From assembly GCF_946482535.1 (NCBI RefSeq), contig NZ_CAMLRU010000042.1, forward strand, positions 1 to 16,189: a stretch of DNA of 16,189 nucleotides. The letters run 5' to 3'. Position numbers and translations under genes: made by a program. The notes beneath the pieces were generated by a model that worked only from the letters and a program-made list of their open reading frames with translations, was not told where the DNA came from and did no database searches. This DNA comes from an uncultured Flavobacterium sp. (GTDB lineage: Bacteria; Bacteroidota; Bacteroidia; Flavobacteriales; Flavobacteriaceae). Numbering within the stretch: the first letter of the stretch is position 1; every line of letters starts with the position of its first letter. Of this stretch, positions 7,552 to 13,989 are shown one piece after another.

Positions 7552-7559
7552 CAATACTA
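7552..7559 (-). promoter_or_regulatory. Possible -7 element of the lipoprotein gene
   Basis: TAGTATTG on the minus strand matches TAnnTTTG with one mismatch and lies 23 bases upstream of the ATG at 7528, a usual distance. No convincing -33 element is visible. Confidence 0.35.
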
Positions 7560-7606
7560 TGAAAAAAACTTGAAACCTTTACCTTTAAACTTGAAACAAA
7601 AAATTG

Positions 7607-7614
7607 TATTTTTG
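7607..7614 (+). promoter_or_regulatory. -7 element of prfA
   Basis: TATTTTTG fits the Bacteroidota TAnnTTTG consensus exactly and continues into GCAC. It lies 25 bases before the ATG at 7640. Because the element sits here, the upstream TTG at 7604 cannot be the translation start. Confidence 0.7.
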
Positions 7615-7639
7615 CACTCCAAAACAGAAAGATAATCCA

Positions 7640-8713
7640 ATGTTAGACCGATTACAATATGTTAAACAACGCTTCGACGAGATTTCGGACTTGATTATTC
7701 AACCCGATGTTATCGCCGATCAAAAGCGTTACGTACAGTTAAATCAAGAATATAAAGGGCTTAAAGCCTTGATGGAAAAGCGCGAGGAATATGTTCGTTT
7801 AACCGACAATATTGCTGAAGCCAACGAAATTTTAGAAGATGGTTCTGATGCCGAAATGGTGGAAATGGCCAAAATGCAATTGGACGAAGCTAAAGAGCGT
7901 TTGCCACAATTAGAAGAAGAAATCAAATTCATGTTAATTCCGAAAGATCCGGAAGATGCCAAAAACGTAATGGTGGAAATCCGTGCCGGAACCGGTGGAG
8001 ACGAAGCTTCCATTTTTGCCGGAGATTTATACAGAATGTACACCAAATACTGTGAAAGCCGTGGCTGGAGAACTTCTGTGGTAGATATGAACGAAGGTAC
8101 TTCGGGCGGTTTCAAAGAGGTTATTTTTGAAGTAACCGGAGAAGATGTTTACGGAACCTTAAAATTTGAAGCAGGTGTGCACCGTGTACAACGCGTACCG
8201 CAAACTGAAACCCAAGGTCGTGTTCACACTTCTGCAGCGACTGTAATGGTATTGCCGGAAGCTGAAGAGTTTGACGTACAAATTGACATGAACGATGTAC
8301 GTATTGATTTCTTCTGTTCCTCAGGACCGGGCGGGCAATCGGTAAACACCACCAAATCGGCTGTACGTATGACGCACATTCCAACCGGATTGGTAGCGCA
8401 ATGTCAGGACGAAAAATCACAGCATAAAAATAAAGACAAAGCTTTAACCGTATTGCGTTCGCGTTTGTACGAAATGGAATTGGCCAAAAAACAAGAGGAA
8501 GATGCCAAAAAGCGTAATTCTCAAGTAAGCAGCGGTGACCGTTCGGCAAAAATCAGAACCTATAATTATGCCCAAGGAAGAATCACTGACCACAGAATTG
8601 GTTTGAGTATCTTTGACCTTGACGGCTTTATGAATGGTAACCTTCAAAAAATGATTGATGAACTTCAATTGGTTTCCAATACTGAAAAACTAAAAGAAAG
8701 CGAAGTTTTCTAA
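7640..8713 (+). CDS. prfA: Peptide chain release factor 1 (RF1)
   Basis: A 357-residue cytoplasmic class-I release factor that recognises UAA and UAG in the ribosomal A site and triggers peptide release. The N-terminal helical domain spans about 1-110. The codon-recognition tripeptide is PQT at 187-189 in [19 protein letters not shown], a PxT type that marks RF1 rather than RF2 (SPF). The catalytic GGQ lies at 231-233 in [18 protein letters not shown]. Further conserved blocks are [18 protein letters not shown] and [16 protein letters not shown]. The length equals the usual RF1. The start is the ATG at 7640, giving [15 protein letters not shown], the normal RF1 N-terminus; the TTG upstream lies in the promoter. 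There is no programmed frameshift. A strong terminator follows immediately. Confidence 0.98.
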   Translation: MLDRLQYVKQRFDEISDLIIQPDVIADQKRYVQLNQEYKGLKALMEKREEYVRLTDNIAEANEILEDGSDAEMVEMAKMQLDEAKERLPQLEEEIKFMLIPKDPEDAKNVMVEIRAGTGGDEASIFAGDLYRMYTKYCESRGWRTSVVDMNEGTSGGFKEVIFEVTGEDVYGTLKFEAGVHRVQRVPQTETQGRVHTSAATVMVLPEAEEFDVQIDMNDVRIDFFCSSGPGGQSVNTTKSAVRMTHIPTGLVAQCQDEKSQHKNKDKALTVLRSRLYEMELAKKQEEDAKKRNSQVSSGDRSAKIRTYNYAQGRITDHRIGLSIFDLDGFMNGNLQKMIDELQLVSNTEKLKESEVF

Positions 8714-8717
8714 AAAT

Positions 8718-8748
8718 AAAAAAGGCTAACCTCAGGTTAGCCTTTTTT
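8718..8748. terminator. Strong bidirectional terminator after prfA
   Basis: The 8-bp stem GGCTAACC (8724-8731) / GGTTAGCC (8735-8742) is flanked by six A (8718-8723) and six T (8743-8748). It lies 5 bases past the prfA stop and serves the convergent outer-membrane protein gene ending at 8762 as well. Confidence 0.93.
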
Positions 8749-8761
8749 ATTTAGGTATTTA

Positions 8762-9304
8762 TCAAAGCCTAAATCCATAAGCAATTCTCAAAGCAAGCAT
8801 TCCCAATCCTTTATCTTCAGTGTTATTTACCATTATTGGAAAATCACTATGGTAATCGTATCGCACACTTAGGTCAATGGTTTCTGTAGCATAACCAATC
8901 CCCGGACTGATTAATAACGAGGTTTTGTCATAATTATTGGTTACGGCAAAAGCAGCACCAACTTCGCCCAACAAGTATAATTTATCTTTTAAAACAAAAG
9001 CCTTAAATCCGCCTTTTACAGGAATGTAACCCAAGTCATTGTCTTTTCCGCTTACGAAGAAATTGCTAAAACCGGTGGTTAAAGTCAATGAATATCTTCG
9101 AGATAAATCATATTGGATTCTTACATCGGCTCCTAAATTATAATCGTAAGGATCTTGAAGCGGGAAACCGCCATTAAGACCAAAACCCAGACGGAAACCT
9201 TGGTCATAGTTTTTGGTTGGTGCTTCTTGGGCTAAGGTTGTAACTGTTCCAAACAGACATAACGCTACAACAAAATTCATTGAATTTCTAAGAATAGTTT
9301 TCAT
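8762..9304 (-). CDS. Small outer-membrane beta-barrel protein
   Basis: A 180-residue exported protein with a signal peptide of about 25 residues (hydrophobic FVVALCLFGTVTTLAQ). The mature part consists of alternating amphipathic strands: FRLGFGLNGGFPL, YNLGADVRIQYDLS, YSLTLTTGFSNFFV, KLYLLGEVGAAFAV, TIDLSVRYDYH, and a final strand LGMLALRIAYGFRL. This is the pattern of an eight-strand OmpX/OmpA-type barrel (outer-membrane protein beta-barrel family). No peptidoglycan-binding domain follows. The start is the ATG at 9304; a second in-frame Met eight residues on would also leave a signal peptide. It lies 39 bases after the small membrane gene on the same strand with no -7 element between, so the two are probably co-transcribed. 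Its role is unknown. Confidence 0.8.
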   Translation of the reverse strand: MKTILRNSMNFVVALCLFGTVTTLAQEAPTKNYDQGFRLGFGLNGGFPLQDPYDYNLGADVRIQYDLSRRYSLTLTTGFSNFFVSGKDNDLGYIPVKGGFKAFVLKDKLYLLGEVGAAFAVTNNYDKTSLLISPGIGYATETIDLSVRYDYHSDFPIMVNNTEDKGLGMLALRIAYGFRL

Positions 9305-9343
9305 GGTATTGAATTTAAATAAATGTTTAGCGTCGTTTTCTAC

Positions 9344-9502
9344 CTATATCTCTTTACCTTTTATGATTTTTAACAATATTGCAATTACTGCAATCACCAA
9401 TAGAATGTGAATTATGGCGCCTACATTGTAAACCAGAAATCCAAAGAACCAAAGGATTACCAGTACTACTGCTATGGCATATAATAAGTTTTGCATGATC
9501 AT
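9344..9502 (-). CDS. Small lmo0937-type membrane protein (about 50 residues)
   Basis: A short gene reading MIMQNLLYAIAVVLVILWFF, then GFLVYNVGAIIHILLVIAVI and AILLKIIKGKEI, ending at TAG (9344-9346). There are two hydrophobic helices (about 6-25 and 28-47 from the first Met) around the turn VYNVGAIIH, with a basic C-terminal tail. This matches the lmo0937-type family of tiny membrane proteins, often found beside stress-related genes in Bacteroidota. The start is ATG 9500-9502 or, two codons later, ATG 9494-9496; both are in frame. It begins 14 bases after the stop of the gene at 9517 and ends 39 bases before the outer-membrane protein gene, so it forms the middle of a probable three-gene operon. 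Function unknown. Confidence 0.82.
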   Translation of the reverse strand: MIMQNLLYAIAVVLVILWFFGFLVYNVGAIIHILLVIAVIAILLKIIKGKEI

Positions 9503-9516
9503 TTTCTTTAATTTAA

Positions 9517-9909
9517 TTAATCAATAAATGCTGTCGAGTTGTTTTGTAATATGGGCTGCATGGGTCTTTTTATTCTTCCTTTCGGATTGAATGGATACAA
9601 TTTTTTATGGATTTTAACGAATTGCTCCGGTTGCTCTCCGTCAAAATCGGTGATGATTACTCTTTCATTTTTAAAGAGAGAATAACCACCATAGTTGCGA
9701 GGTAATTCGGAAGCTATAATCCAGGTTTTGTTTTGTTGGTAATGATATTGTTTCTTTTTAATATCATAGTAAACTTGCATATTAGGGAAGTAGTAGTAGC
9801 GCAATACACAATTGGTTTCTTTATCAACAGGAAGCATTGCTTCTTCACTGTCTTGTGCATTCACTTGTAAAAGTGACATCATCGTAAACAACAAGATATA
9901 ATTTTTCAT
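9517..9909 (-). CDS. Secreted protein of unknown function, 130 residues
   Basis: The ATG at 9907-9909 gives MKNYILLFTMMSLLQVNAQD, a clear signal peptide cleaved after about residue 18. The frame is open further upstream, but that part is rich in cysteine and asparagine and unlike a protein N-terminus, so I start here. The mature protein is tyrosine-rich with one central segment: VLRYYYFPNMQVYYDIKKKQ, YHYQQNKTWIIASELPRNYG, then YSLFKNERVIITDFDGEQPE. A pattern of three strands with a tryptophan followed by an NYGGYSL turn occurs in small flavobacterial secreted proteins without assigned function. It is probably the first gene of an operon with the small membrane protein and the beta-barrel protein. 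There is one cysteine beyond the signal peptide (C34), and no lipobox. Confidence 0.78.
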   Translation of the reverse strand: MKNYILLFTMMSLLQVNAQDSEEAMLPVDKETNCVLRYYYFPNMQVYYDIKKKQYHYQQNKTWIIASELPRNYGGYSLFKNERVIITDFDGEQPEQFVKIHKKLYPFNPKGRIKRPMQPILQNNSTAFID

Positions 9910-9983
9910 GAGAATCATTTTTGTAGGTTTGACAAATGAGTTTGATTTAGTATTACAAAGTTGCAATGCTTTGGGCTGTTTCG

Positions 9984-10011
9984 TGTTACAACAATTTTCT
10001 AAATTGTTACA
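9984..10011. promoter_or_regulatory. Repeat cluster upstream of the envelope operon
   Basis: TGTTACA occurs at 9984-9990 and again at 10005-10011, a 21-base period that puts both on the same face of the helix. Between and across them lies a perfect inverted repeat AACAATTT (9990-9997) / AAATTGTT (10001-10008). The cluster lies 75-100 bases upstream of the ATG at 9909 and just beyond the terminator of the kinase gene, a place fitting an activator site. No clear TAnnTTTG element was found for this operon. Confidence 0.4.
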
Positions 10012-10023
10012 GAATTTCCACGG

Positions 10024-10053
10024 ACAAAAAAATCCTGTGTTGGGCACAGGATT
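10024..10053 (-). terminator. Terminator of the signalling operon
   Basis: A perfect 9-bp stem AATCCTGTG (10031-10039) / CACAGGATT (10045-10053) with loop TTGGG is followed on the minus strand by a run of T (A-tract 10026-10032). It lies 24 bases past the histidine kinase stop. Confidence 0.9.
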
Positions 10054-10077
10054 AATAGGATAAAACAATAGCTTGTA

Positions 10078-11868
10078 TTAGCAGTCTTCCGAGAGATAAA
10101 TTGTAAATACAGCTCCTTCATTGGGCTTGCCCTCAGCAAAAATATAGCCCTTGTGGTTTTCAACAATTTTTTTACAAATGGCCAATCCGATTCCGGTTCC
10201 GGCATATTCATTTTTGTTGTGCAGTCGGTTAAAGAGGATGAATATTTTTTCGGCATATTCTTGCTCGAAACCAATACCATTATCCTCAAAAGTGATTTTA
10301 TAGAATTTATCTTTGGTGTTTTTCGGGATTAAGGCTTCTTCAAAAGCAGTCACTCTCTTGCAGGTTATTTTGATTTCCGGCACTACATTTTCTCTACTGT
10401 ATTTTAGTGAGTTTCCTATTAAGTTGATGAATAACTGCTGAATTTGAAACGGAATCACCGTCATTTTCGGTAAAGCTTCGTTTTGAATCACTGCATTTTT
10501 TTCTTCTATAGATTGGGCCAAATCAAATTTGGCATTCTCCAACAATTCATTTAAACTGACTTTTTCAAAAACTTTTTCGGTTTTGTTGGCTCTGGAATAT
10601 TGTAATAAATCATCAATAAGAATTCTCATTCGGTCAACCGAAGCATGAATTCTGGTGATATACTCTTTTCCGTTTTCCGAAAGCTTGTCGTATTCTTTAT
10701 CGGAAAGGCGGGAAATGAAAGTTTGAATCTTACGCAAAGGTTCCTGCAGGTCATGACTGGCCACATAATTAAAGGCCAAAAGCTCTTTGTTACTGGCTTC
10801 CAATTCTAAGTTTTGTTGTTCTAATGATAAAGAGGCTAATACTTCTTCGGTTACATCACTGGTTGTACCTATCAAAAGTTTATTGCCCGATTTATTGGTT
10901 ACGATTCTTCCGGTAGTTCTGAAGTATCTCAGTTTTTTATCTTTTTTAATCACTCGATAAGTGAATGACGGAAGATTATCATTTTCCAGTTGTTTTGAAG
11001 TTATTTCTTCAAAATAAGATTTGTCTTCGGGATGCACATATTTAAGAAAATCTGCTTGTCCGTTTTTAAAAGATTGCAGTTCACAGCCTAGCAAGCGGTA
11101 AATATTGTCTGAAAAAGTATATTCATCGGTGTCAATATTAAGCTGCCAACTCCCGAAATTACCCACTATTTCTGCCAAGTTACTCGATTCGTTAAGAACC
11201 GTCAAACGGTTATTAGACACTTGCATTTTTTCTAAATCGCGATTGATTCTGATATAGGAAATCGATATCAACACCAAAGTAATCAGCAAAGTGATGTAGA
11301 TAAAAATAGGGGTGACTTTGATGGTGTCTTTATAACTCAATTCTCTCGATTTAAGATTTTTTTTCTCCAAAAGAATCATCACGTTAATTTGATGGCGCAC
11401 ACTGTCCATGGTTTGCTTTCCGATGAGTAATTTGGTTTTTAACTCTTCATCATTGAGCGATTTTTTGAAGGAAAGGTGTAAGGCTGCCGAAAGATAATTT
11501 TGCCTTTTATTGATGTAAAATTCTAATTTTCTCAAGTTGTTTTCCTGATCGGGGTCGTTTTGAGAATAACTTTTGATGATGTCAAGTGACTTATCAATTC
11601 TTTTTTTGGCGTGAATATAAGGCTCTAAAAAAGTAGAATCCTTAGTAATTAAAAATCCGCGTTGGCCGGTTTCGGAGTCTTTTAAATAGGAAAACAACCG
11701 CTCCAATTCGAGGTTAACATCATAGGAATGATTAACCCATTTGGAAGAATTATTCAGTAAATTGATGTGTTTAAAGGTAACGGCGGAAATAAAGAATATA
11801 GCAAATATTGAAACCACAAAAATGCTTTTGAGAAAAATAGGCGATTTGTAAAAGGCATTCAGTTTCAT
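10078..11868 (-). CDS. Membrane sensor histidine kinase (CHASE3-PAS-HisKA-HATPase)
   Basis: This 596-residue kinase has TM helix 1 at about 14-33, an extracytoplasmic CHASE3-type sensor domain (about 35-180, with SYLKDSETGQRGFLIT), TM helix 2 at about 185-205, and a PAS domain (about 230-345, ending in LLIGTTSDVTEE). A dimerisation/phosphoacceptor domain follows with ASHDLQEPLRKIQTF and the phosphorylated histidine H372. The ATP-binding domain has the N box (FINLIGNSLKYS, N486), the G1 box DNGIGF (529-534) and the G2 box GTGIGLAI (557-564). There is no attached receiver domain. It autophosphorylates and should pass the phosphate to a separate receiver; the response regulator encoded 10 bases upstream is the obvious partner. 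It is the last gene of the AraC/receiver/kinase operon. The signal sensed is unknown. Confidence 0.93.
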   Translation of the reverse strand: MKLNAFYKSPIFLKSIFVVSIFAIFFISAVTFKHINLLNNSSKWVNHSYDVNLELERLFSYLKDSETGQRGFLITKDSTFLEPYIHAKKRIDKSLDIIKSYSQNDPDQENNLRKLEFYINKRQNYLSAALHLSFKKSLNDEELKTKLLIGKQTMDSVRHQINVMILLEKKNLKSRELSYKDTIKVTPIFIYITLLITLVLISISYIRINRDLEKMQVSNNRLTVLNESSNLAEIVGNFGSWQLNIDTDEYTFSDNIYRLLGCELQSFKNGQADFLKYVHPEDKSYFEEITSKQLENDNLPSFTYRVIKKDKKLRYFRTTGRIVTNKSGNKLLIGTTSDVTEEVLASLSLEQQNLELEASNKELLAFNYVASHDLQEPLRKIQTFISRLSDKEYDKLSENGKEYITRIHASVDRMRILIDDLLQYSRANKTEKVFEKVSLNELLENAKFDLAQSIEEKNAVIQNEALPKMTVIPFQIQQLFINLIGNSLKYSRENVVPEIKITCKRVTAFEEALIPKNTKDKFYKITFEDNGIGFEQEYAEKIFILFNRLHNKNEYAGTGIGLAICKKIVENHKGYIFAEGKPNEGAVFTIYLSEDC

Positions 11869-11878
11869 GATTCAGGGG

Positions 11879-12325
11879 TTATATTCTCAGTAAAAAATTA
11901 TCCTTATTTAATCCCGAAGTATGGTATTGCCAATTAATGGTTACCACATCCGACAACACTTTTTTTAAGGTCGTAAAATCGTTGGGCTTTTTGATGTAAA
12001 TATTTGCACCTCTGATAAAAGTTTCTTCAATGTGTTCTTCCGATGAAGAAGTCGAAAATATAGCAATGGCAATATCATCAAAGCGATTGTCTCTTTTTAT
12101 TTCATCCAAACATTCAATTCCGTTTTTTCTGGGCATGTTTAAATCTAAAAATAGCACGTTGGGCAAAACCGCATCGGGTTGGTTTAAATAGTTCATCAGT
12201 TCGACACCGTCATTAAACGTATTTACTTTGGTGTTGATTTTTAATTCCTCAAAAGCATCAGTAAAAAACAGTCGGTCATCTTCATCATCATCCGCTAAAA
12301 TTATATGTATATAATCCTTCTCCAT
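11879..12325 (-). CDS. Single-domain response regulator (receiver only)
   Basis: A 148-residue CheY-like protein made of one receiver domain and no output domain. The acidic pocket is D12-D13-D14 in IILADDDEDD, the phosphoacceptor is D61 in VLFLDLNMPRKNG, the switch residues are at ST/S 91-93 in IFSTSSSEEH, and the conserved lysine is K113 in YIKKPNDF. The LNMPRKNG motif and long alpha-4 region resemble the RcpA-type receivers that pair with PAS/phytochrome-like kinases. The gene lies 6 bases after the AraC-type gene and 10 bases before the kinase, so the three are surely one operon. With no output domain it probably acts by protein contact or as a phosphate relay or sink. Confidence 0.93.
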   Translation of the reverse strand: MEKDYIHIILADDDEDDRLFFTDAFEELKINTKVNTFNDGVELMNYLNQPDAVLPNVLFLDLNMPRKNGIECLDEIKRDNRFDDIAIAIFSTSSSEEHIEETFIRGANIYIKKPNDFTTLKKVLSDVVTINWQYHTSGLNKDNFLLRI

Positions 12326-12331
12326 AAATTA

Positions 12332-12886
12332 TTATTTGTTAGCAAGCTCTCGTCTCTTGTTGATAATCCGTTGAAATGCCGACGGTGTTATTCCGGTGAC
12401 ATTCTTAAATTGAGTGCTCAAATGGGCAACGCTTGAGTAATTAAGTTTGAAGGCAATTTCAGTTAAACTTAATTGTCCGGTTACTATGAGTTGTTTGGCA
12501 TATTCTATTTTTTGCATGATGATGTAATTTTCTATAGAAGTATAGGTTACATCAGAAAACAAATTCGACAAATAGCCATAACTGTGGCTCAATTTTTCTG
12601 CAAGATAAACAGAGCTTTTCACATTTACTAATTCAGGGCTGTGAATCATTTCAATGATGGTATCTTTCATTTTTTGGACCAAAGCGGTTTTTTGGTTTTC
12701 AATGATGTCCATACCGTATTCATAGAGTTCTTCGGTAAAATTCTTAAATGCTTCTGTATTGGTTTTATCGAGAATTTCGACTTCCCCGAATCCTAAAATT
12801 CGGTGTTTGATATGGTGCTTAAGGAGTTTTTCTTCTAATACCTTACGACATACCGTATTAAAGTCAAATTTGATGAAAATTTTCAT
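12332..12886 (-). CDS. AraC-family transcriptional regulator
   Basis: A 184-residue DNA-binding protein. The C-terminal 95 residues form the double helix-turn-helix of the AraC/XylS family: the first at about 91-133 (VYLAEKLSHSYGYLSNLF), the second at about 140-171 (SLTEIAFKLNYSSVAHLSTQ followed by FKNVTGITPSAF). The N-terminal 80 residues are a small alpha/beta domain (MKIFIKFDFNTVCRKVLEEK, then ILGFGEVEIL) rather than the usual cupin ligand-binding domain, and have no cysteine or metal motif. It is the first gene of an operon with a receiver and a kinase. It has no receiver of its own, so control by the two-component pair would be indirect. The start is the ATG at 12884-12886. The targets are unknown. 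Confidence 0.92.
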   Translation of the reverse strand: MKIFIKFDFNTVCRKVLEEKLLKHHIKHRILGFGEVEILDKTNTEAFKNFTEELYEYGMDIIENQKTALVQKMKDTIIEMIHSPELVNVKSSVYLAEKLSHSYGYLSNLFSDVTYTSIENYIIMQKIEYAKQLIVTGQLSLTEIAFKLNYSSVAHLSTQFKNVTGITPSAFQRIINKRRELANK

Positions 12887-12921
12887 AAACGAATTCGGAT
12901 TTATTATTGTTCATAAAAGTA

Positions 12922-12929
12922 ACAAAATA
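12922..12929 (-). promoter_or_regulatory. Possible proximal -7 element of the AraC operon
   Basis: ATATTTTG on the minus strand keeps the TTTG end but lacks the leading TA in register; read as TATTTTG it is one base short of the consensus. It lies 35 bases before the ATG at 12886 and downstream of the hairpin at 12941-12964, so a transcript from here would avoid that hairpin. Confidence 0.35.
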
Positions 12930-12937
12930 TTTCCATC

Positions 12938-13028
12938 AAAAAAGCCGTAAATGAATACGGCTTTTTTTCTCTCTCTAACCCCAACTTTTATTGTCGCCAA
13001 CAATAATTAAGGCATTACTTATTATTAG
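12938..13028 (-). ncRNA. Candidate small RNA or attenuated leader upstream of the AraC gene
   Basis: On the minus strand a perfect -7 element (TAGCTTTG, 13034-13041) is followed by a hairpin with stem TTATTGT/ACAATAA (12988-13006). Then come an unpaired purine-rich stretch ending in an A-run, a 9-bp GC-containing hairpin (12941-12964), and six T. The predicted transcript is about 90 bases. It has no useful reading frame; the only ATG near the 5' end is followed by a stop after two codons. The arrangement hairpin, single-stranded linker, terminator is that of a trans-acting small RNA. Alternatively it is the leader of the AraC operon with an attenuator. This is inference from layout only. Confidence 0.35.
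12941..12964. terminator. Terminator-like hairpin in a divergent intergenic region
   Basis: A perfect 9-bp stem AAAGCCGTA (12941-12949) / TACGGCTTT (12956-12964) with a 6-base loop is followed by seven T on the plus strand (12962-12968) and six on the minus strand (A-run 12938-12943). No annotated gene ends here: the AraC gene and pyrF both point away from it. Confidence 0.85.
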
Positions 13029-13033
13029 CTTTA

Positions 13034-13041
13034 CAAAGCTA
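13034..13041 (-). promoter_or_regulatory. Perfect -7 element facing the orphan terminator
   Basis: TAGCTTTG on the minus strand matches TAnnTTTG in all fixed positions. It forms half of a perfect palindrome TAGCTTT-AC-AAAGCTA (13026-13041), which may also be a regulator site. No good -33 element is visible. It would start a transcript near 13028 that runs into the hairpin at 12941-12964. Confidence 0.4.
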
Positions 13042-13117
13042 TTGCAAACTGTCGTGTAAGTAGTTATATAATTTTGAGGGAATGTTATATTATTTTCACA
13101 TTTCAAGTTTCAATTAG

Positions 13118-13125
13118 TAACTTTG
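13118..13125 (+). promoter_or_regulatory. -7 element of pyrF
   Basis: TAACTTTG fits TAnnTTTG exactly and continues into CACC, much like the prfA promoter. It lies 42 bases before the ATG at 13168 and overlaps the TTG at 13123, which rules that codon out as start. Confidence 0.7.
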
Positions 13126-13167
13126 CACCAACTACTTTTAGACACACAGACAACTCAACAAAAAAAA

Positions 13168-13983
13168 ATGACAACACCACAACTCGTTCAGCAAATTCGC
13201 CAAAAAGAATCTTTCCTTTGTATAGGTTTAGACGTCGATTTAAATAAAATACCGCCGCATTTATTAGCCTCGGAAGATCCGATTTTCGAATTCAATAAAG
13301 CCATAATTGAAGCCACTCACGATTTGTGTGTAGCTTACAAACCCAACACCGCTTTTTATGAAGCCTATGGGTTAAAAGGTTGGCAATCGCTTCAAAAAAC
13401 CATCAATTATTTAAACGAAAATTTTCCGGATATCTTCACCATAGCCGATGCGAAACGAGGTGATATTGGGAATACTTCTACGATGTATGCCAAAGCTTTT
13501 TTGGAGGATTTGAATTTTGATTCGGTTACAGTGGCTCCTTATATGGGCAAAGATTCAGTAGAACCTTTTTTGGCTTTTGAAAACAAGCACACTATTATGC
13601 TAGCGTTAACGTCAAATGAAGGCGCATTTGATTTTCAAACGAAAAGTGTTGAAGGCGAAGAATTGTATAAAACCGTGATCAAAACTTCTAAGACCTGGAA
13701 AAACAGTCAAAACTTGATGTATGTGGTTGGCGCTACGAAAGCGGAGTACTTTGCTGAAATCCGTAAAATTGTTCCCAACAGTTTTTTTCTCGTTCCCGGA
13801 GTAGGCGCACAAGGAGGAAGTCTTTCAGAGGTTTGTCAATTCGGAATGAATGAAGATATCGGTTTGTTAATCAACTCTTCACGTGGCATTATTTTCGCTT
13901 CCAACGGAACTGATTTTGCTCAAAAGGCTAGAGAAGAAGCCTTGAAATTACAGCAAGAGATGGCCTACATCATGAAATTATAA
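13168..13983 (+). CDS. pyrF: Orotidine 5'-phosphate decarboxylase (type 2)
   Basis: A 271-residue cytoplasmic enzyme that decarboxylates OMP to UMP, the last step of de novo pyrimidine synthesis. The catalytic charge network DxKxxD is DAKRGD at 94-99 (D94, K96, D99). Other landmarks are [10 protein letters not shown] near the N-terminus, the substrate loop [12 protein letters not shown] (57-68), and the phosphate-binding region VPGVGAQGG (209-217) with INSSRGI (235-241). The length of about 270 residues and these motifs place it in the long, type 2 group rather than the 230-residue E. coli type. The start is the ATG at 13168 after an A-rich stretch; a TTG frame start at 13123 lies in the promoter. 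The next gene begins 6 bases after its stop. Confidence 0.96.
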   Translation: MTTPQLVQQIRQKESFLCIGLDVDLNKIPPHLLASEDPIFEFNKAIIEATHDLCVAYKPNTAFYEAYGLKGWQSLQKTINYLNENFPDIFTIADAKRGDIGNTSTMYAKAFLEDLNFDSVTVAPYMGKDSVEPFLAFENKHTIMLALTSNEGAFDFQTKSVEGEELYKTVIKTSKTWKNSQNLMYVVGATKAEYFAEIRKIVPNSFFLVPGVGAQGGSLSEVCQFGMNEDIGLLINSSRGIIFASNGTDFAQKAREEALKLQQEMAYIMKL

Positions 13984-13989
13984 TCGCAC

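Noticed and set aside
7604..7639. Upstream TTG start of prfA adding 12 residues
   Set aside because: This stretch contains the -7 element, and the added residues do not belong to RF1. The ATG at 7640 gives the usual N-terminus and length.
8121..8549. Long open frames on the minus strand inside prfA
   Set aside because: They are antisense to a highly conserved gene, have no start signals, and their proteins look like reverse-strand readings rich in arginine, cysteine and histidine.
9910..10068. Extended frame upstream of the secreted 130-residue protein
   Set aside because: The extension crosses the kinase terminator and a repeat cluster, has unusual composition, and would bury the signal peptide.
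13123..13167. Upstream TTG start of pyrF
   Set aside because: The TTG is part of the TAACTTTG -7 element. The ATG at 13168 after an A-rich stretch gives the family's normal length.
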